Below are positions 54,557 to 64,000 of a stretch of 64,000 nt of DNA, in pieces. The stretch comes from Paracyclopina nana (taxonomy: Eukaryota; Arthropoda; Copepoda; Cyclopoida; Cyclopettidae). The notes below the pieces were generated by a model that made no database searches, was not told where the DNA came from, and saw nothing but the letters and a program-made list of their open reading frames with translations. The translations under genes were made by a program, and so were the position numbers. Numbering within the stretch: position 1 is the stretch's first letter; every line of letters starts with the position of its first letter. Location of the stretch: the NCBI GenBank assembly GCA_019096065.1, contig JAGUCH010000003.1:8308001-8372000 (forward strand), read 5' to 3'.

Positions 54557-57293
54557 GTAAGATACTGCTATATTTGCTTTCTTCCCAAGGTTAAGCGGAA
54601 ACAGCATGCTAGATTAACACACAAACTTTTGAAGGCTGCTACGTTTCATGCATTTTTCATCCAATATAGCGTCTGATCGCGAGGACCTTACAGCAGACTG
54701 GTTAGACAGCATAAATATACCCTGTACACATAGTGAGAGCCTTGAAGAGTTCAAGGCGTCTCCTTTTACATTATGCAAGCATTTGAGACACACAGACAAA
54801 CATTGCACTGATCAAAGGTAAATGGTTGCATGTCCCTGCATCATTCATTTTTGCAGTCGTACATGCTGAAAAGAAAAAATACTGCATACCTAGTACAAAG
54901 TACTATGATTAGAGCCACTGACACAGTAGTATAATACATAATGGTAGAACACTAGCGAAATGCATATCATCAAGGACTAGCTTTTGAGAAGCTGCTGAAC
55001 CAACAAATCAATTCAGCCCTAAGATACTGGACTAAGCTAGAGCAAGCTTTTGGACGCCAATTTGACATTCTGCTTTATGTTTCGATATTGAGGATGTACT
55101 CCAGTTTTCCAATAGGAACTATATGGCATATCTTTCACTTTTGGCCTGTTGTGAAACGATATATGTCTCATATGCGTGCCATCATACTGTAAAGTTGTAT
55201 GACAAGTTTGTCCATATCGTTGTGAACCCTTGGACGATGTTGACTCCAATAATTGGCATTTTGCTTTGCTGCCTATCAGCCAACATTGAAGCAGAAAGCT
55301 GTCCGAAATTGATATTCGAAATTCATTACTAGCACATATTGATATCAGTTTTGCCAGCCTTCCGAATGGACAAAAAAGCTGCCATCAAAACTGCACCAAA
55401 TGCAAAGAGAACTCACAGAGTGAAATCTTTTTTTCTGCTTCAGTTCTTCTCCTTTTGTTGCGAGCTTCTGCTATATGGCTCTACCTGAATAATTTTTCAC
55501 TCCAAATTCTTCTTGAGCTTCCACCTTCTTCAGGAGGCATCCAGCAGAAACTTAGGCAGCAACAAAAGCAAAAAAAGCAATGACTTTCCCAAAAGTTGGT
55601 GATTGGTCCAGATTTTTTCCCCATCAACAAAGGGAAAAAACCTTAAGGTTAAACCTAAGGAAACAGAACTGCAAGGCTTTTCTACGGGTCAAAATGCCAT
55701 TTAACACACAATGTAGCAGGAAGCTAGGTGGCAAGCCTAAAAAATGAACGAAAAAATCTTTTGCGCAATAGCCAGCATGGCATAACAAGGCTCATGCTAG
55801 CTGGTAAAAAACAGCTATGATTTACGAGCCTCCAGAGCTTCTGTGTCGTTTTCAGCCTCTCGTTGCTGAAGTAAAGTAGTGCATAAATGTGGCTTGGGAC
55901 CATGAAAGCTAAAGGGATCCTTTTTGTCTTTTCCCCAAGACTCTCGATAAATGCCCTTTCATTTAACCAAAGATCAGGGTCATTTATCAGCCACGCATAG
56001 CCAATATCATGGTATACTTCCACTCTATGCGAAAGGGGTTTCTGATCCTCTTGGAGAAAAAAATGAGTGGTCCCCAGCTTGCAGCTGCCATACATACACT
56101 ATAGCTGCAGTTGGTTCAAATATAATACAGATAACGGAGTTCAATGCCAGGGGCAATTTAGAAATCCTGCAAAGCTATTAAGGCCAATTTCAGCTCACCG
56201 AAATAGATTTCTTTCGGTGCACTATAGGAACTACATTTTATAGAGAAAATTGGTTTGAATGGCAAGGCAGAATTGGCACTAGGTATTATCATAACAGCTC
56301 TTAAAATAGGTTTCCAAGGAATGGGCAATTCTGATAAATATAGTAGCAATATGAAAGGCTCAAAGCAGGTAGGCCCAAGAGGCCTAAACTTGTATCTTCT
56401 ATCATCCATATCCTATCAAAGATGCATGCGCATCACATCTTACTTGATTAAATTGTGGGGCCCCTTCAAAGAAGAATGCCATCTTCACCTGGAGTCATCA
56501 TCTAGACTTGTTGCTATTAAATGATCGACAATAAAGGAAAATGGGTTTCTTTAGCTCCTGCAAAGCTGAAAAAGTCGGGCAAAAATGCCTTGCCGCAGTA
56601 TCTTGGGACTTATTTCAGCTGGCAGCTGTAGAATGGTGAAGAAAAAGGCCCTCTTACAAATGTAGCACTAGCATGGTATATTTCTTCATATGACTGCCAC
56701 AATTGAGAATCGGAAGTAGCATTAGGCGGAAGTGCCATACGTATGTATTCGGCCTTTTTATTCATGAATTTCTCCCCTGTGTCACATTTTGTGGCCTAAT
56801 AATATGCCCCTCTTTCTTGGCGGCGAAGTATTCTTCTGCTACTGCACGAAAGTCATAAAGCTTGGGCCACAATTTTTGTTAACTGCTTTACAACCTTGAT
56901 GAGCTTGAAACCGTAAAAAAGCCCACATAAATGCATTTTTACAGCAGCCAAAAAATGGTAAAATTCCAAGACCATTTTGTTTACTGCCACTACATCATCT
57001 CTAATAAAGAAAGGCAAATTAGCACAGTTGAAGCTTTCCCAGGTATTTTCCCTCAGCAAAATGTTAAATTAACAAAATGACTAATTGTGATATTTATTGA
57101 AATTCCACGAGGTCAGCCCAATTTCAGATGTCATAAGAGGCCAACCTTTCCAAGTTTTTGATCTGAAGGCCAACTTCTGTGGCCGTGAGATCTTGTAAGA
57201 AAGCTATTTACCTGCATGCTGTGCAGTACTGCATGGGGAATTTCCCCCTACTTGCAAATGAGGCCTAAGACACAAAAGGAAGGAGTCTACTTA

Positions 57294-57516
57294 GGGCCTG
57301 TTCACCTGCTTATTATGGCCGTTATTTTGGTAAAATATTGGAGAAAAATACTGAGAAACTGAGAATTTTTATTTTGGGGTAGGATGGCTTTTGGTACCAA
57401 TAGGCCGATTCCGAAGTCAAAATCTGAAAAATGATGTTACAAATACCAGATATTTGCAAATTTCATCATAAATATAGCGCGTTATTTTGCTGATAATAAT
57501 GCAGGTGAACAGGGCC
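57294..57516. mobile_element. Harbinger/Tourist-like MITE, copy 1 (223 bp)
   Basis: Ends are GGGCCTGTTCACCTGC and its near-inverse GCAGGTGAACAGGGCC, flanked on both sides by TTA. A 3-bp TWA target duplication and GGGCCTGTT tips are typical of PIF/Harbinger (Tourist) MITEs. It is non-coding. Confidence 0.85.
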
Positions 57517-57549
57517 TTAGATGATTTGCCTTGCCACCAGCATCAGTTA

Positions 57550-57767
57550 GGGCCTGTTCACCTGCTTATTACAGCCGTTATTATGGCAAAATATTGGAGA
57601 GAAACACTGAGAAACTGAAAATTTTTATATTGGTCTAGGATGGCTTTTGGTACCAATAGACCGATTCCGAAGTCAAAATCTGAAAAATGATTTTACAAAT
57701 ACCAGATATTTGCAACATCATAATATTGCGCGTTATTTTGCTGATAATAGTGCAGGTGAACAGGGCC
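57550..57767. mobile_element. Harbinger/Tourist-like MITE, copy 2 (218 bp)
   Basis: Same ends and interior as copy 1 (for example GGCTTTTGGTACCAATAG and CCGATTCCGAAGTCAAAATC), same orientation, about 85-90% identical by eye, again flanked by TTA. Only 33 bases separate the two copies. Confidence 0.85.
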
Positions 57768-60700
57768 TTAGTCAGTTATAAGTCTACCCACAAGTTGGCT
57801 TCTTCACTGCAGCTATTTACTATATAAAGGCATAGTTGGGCTATTATTGGCTTTTGTTGTGTGCGAGCTTGGCCTCATCCTGTCAATAACCTCGCTGCAT
57901 CGAGATAAACCTCTGGCTTGGTGCTTTAAACGAGCTGAAACATTTTTAAAAAACGTAAATGTAGTAAAGAAAAGTCGATATAAGTGCTCCACCACGGAAA
58001 AGCTTTTTTAGGAAGAGCCTTGCTGAATTTTTAAAAGAAATGATTTAGATTAATGACAACGACATTTCGTGCATCTTCAAGATATTTCAGCTATATATAC
58101 TACCTATCATTCGAGCATGGCTACGGAAACCTGAGCTAGTACGTACATATTTAATGAAACGGGAAAATTGATCGATGATTGAAAATCGAGGCCATTGAGG
58201 CGAGTTTTGACAAATGATTTTGTAGAATCGGAGTAGATTTTTCTTCAAAAGCTTCGATGAGATTTTGCAAGGAATGTCAGAATTTCTACGCATACATGCA
58301 CGACTACTACATACTTTTGGAGCTTTGCTAGGCTGTAGCCATATTGAGGCAACGAAGAATCTTCATGTAAAGGGAGAAAAAACGCGCAGTATTCTAGGAA
58401 ATGGCCCAATTCTGGGGTCGAGATGAGGCGAAACTGTACTGGCTTCAATTCAGGCCCTAAAACTGATTTTTAGCTCCCTTGGGAGGTTTCTAAGTAGGAC
58501 CAACTTTTGGCCGCATTAGCCAATTAAAAGTGATTCCAATTAATCGACTAGAAAGCACTTATTCGCAGCTCACAACACACTACATATTCAGCCATTAGAT
58601 TTTACTACGTACATTCCGATTTTTCATTGCTGGCAGAAAATGCTGGATCGCTGGATTTATTGGCTGAACATGAAAATTGAGAGCATGCTTTTCAACTGGA
58701 AACCCAACCAAGCAAGCAAGGCAAAGAAATGTCCCCAACGTAATTCCACCCACCCACTCAGTCAAGGCCAGCTCTCGGCCTTTTTTCACAATCCTCGTCT
58801 ACTTCAACCAGGGATATATAGCTTTTGGCTGGAAAAAAGTGCATACAGACTTTTTATGATATGCAATAGTGGCAGTGAGACTGCTGGAGTGTAAAGTGAC
58901 TCTTGATATAGTGCAAATGGAGGCCAATTTGTGGGACTGAGTCACAAAAAGATATCAGATCTAGTAGTAGTTGTACTACATTTACAGAGCGTGCTTGAGA
59001 ATTCGGACAAGAAATGAAGGGCGGAGGCCGAGAAAAGAAAAGCAGGTCGTGATTGATGAACAGAAAGATTGCAGCAAAAACCATCATGATGATCCAACTG
59101 ATGTTGCTTCAAATCATGTTAGAAAGTCCCTGAATCGCTTGTGTAACCCGATCAGCAAAGCTGGAGGAGCTGTCCTTTTCTATCCTGCATAAGCAAACTT
59201 CTCATGACAATCAGAGCTTTGACATATGGCCTCCAGCCTGCCAAGGCCACACAGAGGCCGGCGTGACGAAAAATATTAATGCACAGTGGGGTCTTCACAA
59301 TTGATCAGAACACAGCAGGAATTCAGCCTTAAATGTGCTCAGTACTTGGCCTAATTTAGTAGCTGATATAGCTGTCATCGATCAGGATCTTTGATTTGCA
59401 TAAAAATTATATTAGGCACATGAGAAGTATGCCGTATATATCACTTTATTGTAGCAGGAATTGGACATATGTCAAGAATCTGAAGAGGAAAAAATGGGTG
59501 CAGCTACATATTGCAATGTAGGAAAAAAGTCGAGTGCAATTTTAATGAGAGCTTTGGCCATATTTTGTGATATTTTGACAGCTACTCTGCGCGCGAGACC
59601 TAGAGAATTCGCCATATAATTGTAGGGTAGAGCCAGTCTGGTTCTCGAGGTGTATTAATTGCAAAATATACGGCCATTATTATGTAGTAAAAGCAAAAAC
59701 GTTTCAAAAGCTTAAGCCACTGCAGCCACGATAATTAGGGCTACTCGAGCCCTTAATTTTGATAATAGCCAAAAATGCAAATCTAGACGAATAGCAGGAA
59801 AATGACTTTAAAAGAGACTGGCCAGCTAGAAAAGGTCAAGTAGGAAATAGATGGTGGCAAATACAGCATTAACACTGTCGTCCCAAGCAGCTGCAGCAGA
59901 AAGTGCATTCGTTTTTGCAAAATTTACAAGAACTGCTTTGGCATTTAGGACAACCATCTGCAAAAAACATGTCTTTGGTCCCAGAAATCTGTGAGGGCTT
60001 TTGTGTCGATAATTTGCTTTTTCTTTTGTGTCAAGCACGCAAAAGCCTTTTTTTGGTTCCCTTCTTCTGTGATCATCGATTCTCATGCTAGCATAATATA
60101 AAATAATCCATGTGCCAAAGAGAAAGGATGTGAACATTGTCAGCAATCATCTCCCCTAAATTATGCATTAAAAGAACATTTTCAAAGTTGAAGAGATGTC
60201 AGCTTTGAAGGAGAGATTGAGGCCGGCCAAATTTCTCAATATGCTCAGCTGTGATCCAAGTTTGATCCAACTCGTTTTGCACGATGGCAGCAGCACAGAA
60301 AGTTCAAGAACTTCTCGAGGATTCTTGCATGAGGAATTAGGACGATTCCGAAACTCGTGACCCAATATTATCCGGTTCCCCACTTGATTCACATCCAGCC
60401 CAAATATAGAAAGATACTTCTACTCTGCCACCACATTCTTACTTTCCTGTATTTTTTGCTGCCACTGCAAAATGGCATGACGAAAAGGGCCGCCTCCATG
60501 ATGATTTGGTTAATAGCAAGAAAAGAGGTTTTTGCTGTGCTACACACGAGCTGATCCTATTTTTTCTTATGCAGTACTCTTCTGCGCCTGAGATCATTTT
60601 GCAAAATGAAGGCTTTTTCTCTATTGTGATATAAAAAGTGGAAGAGCACACTGGCAGGTAGATGATGGCTCTCGACATTTTTATTCAGCATCATGTCAAA

Positions 60701-62509
60701 GTTGCCTCTTTGAATCTATCTGTCACGTAACGTATCATCTCTTTAACGTTATACGCGCGAGAGGAAAGCTTGCATCATAGTGCTGTAGTAGTAGTAGTAT
60801 CATGCAAAAAAGGATATTGGTTTGCTTTTGTGAAAATAAGTTGCTGCTTTTACTCACGGAGCATGCAAGCTTTTCATCATGTTGCATAAGAAATGGAAAA
60901 AGGGGCTCCAACCGATCTCTGGGGAAATACCCAATTCACCCGGGAGGACAATTAATTTCAATCAATAGCATGCATGACTGTAGCCTTTTTTGGAACACCC
61001 AAAATTGCCCCTTGTCGCTGTTGCTCCCCTCCACTTAAAATGATCGAGTTGCAATAACTTGAAAAGCCACTAGAAAGAGAAAGTAATTGCCAAACACTTT
61101 ATTACGCGCCAATAAAAATGCTCATTCAGAGCTATAAAAGCTAGTGCAGCAAGATTTATGTTGTATTTACTATTAAGAGGAAAATACGCAGACATCTTGT
61201 AATTTTTTGCCCTCAGACGAAATATAGCAGTTTGTCCATCAAAAATAGTACATTCCGAAGAAGTTGCTGATATAATAATAGTGAGAATAGTAACACAAGA
61301 AAACTCTCAAGAGACGCCACATAATTGCATTAAGAGCAAAAAGCTGGGATCAAGCAAACAATATTAGTACTTTGCCGTCTCCTCGCAGTTGTAATATCTC
61401 AGCCAGAAATGACTACAGATGCAAGAAGAGGCTCCCATTAGATGCCTATGCTAAACTTTGCACCAAGGTCATTGCTGTAGAGGTAGCGAGCGGCCTTTAA
61501 AAAAGGCCCAAAGTCTACAGATGCACACACAAGGGGACACAAACTGCATTTGTAATGACCCAGCACCAAGGTAAAGTAATAAAGGCCCAGCCTAGCTACT
61601 CCATTTTTTCAGAATAAATAGGCTCTTTGGCCACAAAGCCAAGTAGACGGAGAAAAAAGAAGGCCACCGCATGTCGTGAAGACCACTGAGTGATAATGAT
61701 GAGAAGCCCAGTTGGCCTTGGGCGCGTGAGGCCAGTTAATTGAGCCTCGGCCCTTCACTTCCTATTTATTGGCCATCATGGCTGAAAAAGGCCAGGCTCT
61801 ATGCTCCCTCAGCTTGTTTTTCAATTTTTGCTCCATTATTGCAAAAAAGACCGTGGTTGACAAATGACGTTCCGCCATTCAGTTCAAACAAAAGGTCTGC
61901 ATGAAGGCCTCTCCAGAGCTGGCCTTTACACGGTTAGCTTCCTCCCTGGCTTTAATGAGTGTAGGATCAAATAATAGTCAAAGTTTTTAGACTGCAATAG
62001 TGGTGGTGGTGGGCCTCGCGATGTTGTAGTTGTTGTGGTATTTGTGGCTGAAAATTGCGTGCTCGAGGCCATTCGTCAGCCTCTTCTTCTTTCTTTGAGG
62101 GGAAAAGCCCAGATATGAGGCGGGGATCGACACTTGATAGTTCTATATACCAACAGCAGCAGGTCGAAAGAAGGAGAACTTTTTTTCAGTCCTGACCCTA
62201 CATTTTTACATGCCTCATGACCATAAAGCCATGCTGGTGCTTTCGGCCAACAAAATGCTGTTTCGGCCCCTCAATGGCGTTTTTCAGAGTCATTAAAAAG
62301 AGGTTGCGCCATGCAAAAGTGCTGGAAAATTGGCTGGAATTTAAATCAGCATTTTTGTCTGGAAGCGCTGCTATCACGTGTCGCTCGCGCGCGCTCAGCT
62401 CAAATCAAAACAAGAACACGTGCGCTCAACTTGTCGTTCAGCTGTCGCGCAGTTCGCCGATTTTTCTTTGCTTCTGCTTAACGTCATCGTATTTTTCTTT
62501 ATCTTTCAG

Positions 62510-62739
62510 CATGGAGGTTGGTCCCGGTGAGGTGGTGACATCCTCGGAGGCCCTGTCAACGTCAGTCATCTGGTCAGATGAGAAGTGGCTCGGGTCCAGG
62601 GCTCATTTTCGTCCAGAAACGTTTCCAGCCACGCTCAAGATCCATGACATCAAGGGATCGGATGCGGGCCAATATCGATGCCGGGTGGACTTCACCGATG
62701 CCCCGACCCGGAATACGCTTGTCAATCTCACCGTGATAG
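62510..62739 (+). CDS. Sidestep-family Ig receptor, paralog C, exon 3 (second half of Ig1)
   Basis: A phase 2 to phase 1 exon, as exon 3 in paralogs A and D. It encodes SVIWSDEKWLGSRAHFRP, LKIHDIKGSDAGQYRCRVDF and TDAPTRNTLVNLTVI, the most conserved Side motif block (YRCRVDF..APTRN). The first ATG in the exon is internal, and translation enters from exon 2 (AG + C gives Ser). It is richer in G+C than its surroundings, as expected of coding sequence. The three exons total 150 codons; later exons lie beyond base 64000. Confidence 0.94.
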
Positions 62740-64000
62740 GTAACGGATTTAAATATTTTATGGGGTGAATTAATGAGGCATTACAGCAGCTGGTCCCAAG
62801 GGAGCCAACGTTACTGAATAGGGAGCTTGTTACCAGAGTGTAAACGCGAGCTTCTTGCTAAATTCCGGATGATAGCAGCTTTTTGTCGGCATGACTAAAA
62901 GCATATGCTGATCCGATCGAATTGTCTTGATGGGAAAAGTCTCCTCTCCCCTCTTGGCCATCGTGGCACCCCTTTTTCCCCTCTTTTGTCCAGACACTCG
63001 TAAATGTGAATTGACTATTGTAGATGGCATTAGCACTTTTTTCCGTTCACTTGCCTCAATTTGGCGTTGTATATATCCGATTGGTAGAAGCTTTGAGCAA
63101 GAAGTGACAAAGCAGAAGAAAATGTCTGGCAAAAAGTTGATCTTTCTCGAGAGGAAACACACACACATTCTGCAATAGCGGTAGAAGGATAGTGACCCTT
63201 TTTTGGCTGAAAAGGAGGGCCCTTTTGTCTAAAGTTTTTTTTCTCTTCTGGTAAATTGAGCTCCATTGTTGACAACAAAAGGGCTCATTTTTCATTTAAA
63301 AAATTTCAACGGTATAAGGGCAGCCATCTCTTCTGAGTTGCCTTCTTTTCTGAACCTTGACCAACTTTGAAGATGACAAAAACAGTGCTTACTTTCCTGG
63401 CTTGTGCGAGTGGATGCGTGTTGTTGCATTGCTGTGAGTAAACTTTTGTGCCAAACTTGCTTCAACTTGGCTTTTGAAGGTGAACTTGTCTTCTCTGCTT
63501 TCACCATCTTTTTTTCTTTCAAGGAAGACATTTTTGAAATATGGAGCAGGAAATAAGCTGGATGGTTGGCATTGCATCCAATTTTCCCCCTTATCAAAGA
63601 GCTACTTTAAAGAAAGCTTCAAGATCTTAAAAAAATATGGCCTGTCAAAACTTCGTGGTGGTGCAAGTGTATATAATAGCTAGGGGGTGGGAAACTGGTA
63701 TTATATCAACAGCATGTTGTAGAACACGCTGAATCCATTTTCTCCACTCACCCTCGAGTGAGAAATCCTCTAATGTGTTTCGCCGCCACTATGGATGCTA
63801 GGGCTGTATATCACTATTCAAGGTCTAGTTTTTCCCCTTGACTGATGATCTAGAGTTGGTGTGAGAAAAAAGAGCCCATGAAAAATGAGGCTCATTTGAG
63901 TCTCGCGTAATGCACGAGGCTTTCATTATTACACTTGATAAAAAAGCCTGTACAGCTCAAGGTGGTATTTTTTTCTTTTGGGATCTCAGCTAGCTGCAAT
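62740..64000 (+). other. Start of the third Side C intron
   Basis: After the GATAG/GTAACG donor no exon resembling Ig2 is seen up to the right edge, so this intron is also longer than 1.26 kb. Only short ORFs without support are present. Confidence 0.55.

Larger units (their letters stand above)
54557..62509 (+). other. Second giant intron of Side C (about 8 kb)
   Basis: It runs from the AG/GTAAG donor to the ATCTTTCAG acceptor, phase 2 at both ends. It holds two Harbinger-like MITEs (57294-57516 and 57550-57767) and otherwise only short ORFs without support. Confidence 0.75.

Noticed and set aside
55645-55666. Short palindrome around CCTTAAGGTTAAACCTAAGG
   Set aside because: About 20 bp only, no flanking structure; expected by chance in AT-rich DNA.
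55724-56095. 123-codon minus-strand ORF in Side C intron 2
   Set aside because: No family resemblance or splice context.
62217-62509. Upstream extension of the ORF covering Side C exon 3
   Set aside because: Contains the pyrimidine tract and TTTCAG acceptor; the upstream residues do not resemble any Side protein, and phase fits splicing from exon 2.

Overview
This is a eukaryotic, intron-containing nuclear window, almost certainly from an arthropod. The evidence is four genes of the arthropod Sidestep (Side) immunoglobulin family, an ether-a-go-go (eag) K+ channel very close to insect eag, and GT-AG introns mostly 47-80 nt long. I cannot name the species. Base composition and divergence of the V-ATPase and NTE proteins make me lean to a non-insect arthropod (mite or crustacean), but that is only a guess.

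Layout, left to right: Side paralog A (minus, running off the left edge, 74-4983); an intergenic stretch with a 168-bp near-perfect palindrome; eag channel (plus, 7355-12085, 11 exons); Side paralog B (minus, 12564-16198, 16 exons, 689 aa); TMX1 thioredoxin-like ER protein (minus, 17968-18923); NTE/PNPLA6-type phospholipase (minus, 19274-22306); V-ATPase subunit a (plus, 23086-25965, 842 aa); Side paralog D (minus, 26070-28615, 677 aa); an SLC6 Na+/Cl- dependent transporter (plus, 29625-32252, 617 aa); a 122-aa unknown membrane protein (plus, 33311-33741); ribosomal protein P1 (minus, 34027-34424); a 66-aa unknown membrane protein (plus, 35499-35699). The apparently empty 38-64 kb region is explained by Side paralog C (plus): three phase-matched exons at 38407-38491, 54421-54556 and 62510-62739, separated by introns of about 16 kb and 8 kb and continuing past the right edge.

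The theme is a local cluster of Sidestep-family receptors interleaved with neuronal/membrane genes (eag, SLC6, NTE, V-ATPase a). In Drosophila, Side proteins are ligands for Beaten-path receptors in axon guidance and synaptic matching. The paralogs here differ in architecture: B has five Ig domains, a FN3-like segment and a nine-residue tail; D lacks the fourth Ig domain and has an 82-residue tail. Mobile-element remnants (a ~605-bp foldback, a 154-bp TIR element and two Harbinger-like MITEs) all lie in the giant introns of paralog C. All exon boundaries were worked out by hand from splice sites, reading phase and protein-family fit; no search was run.
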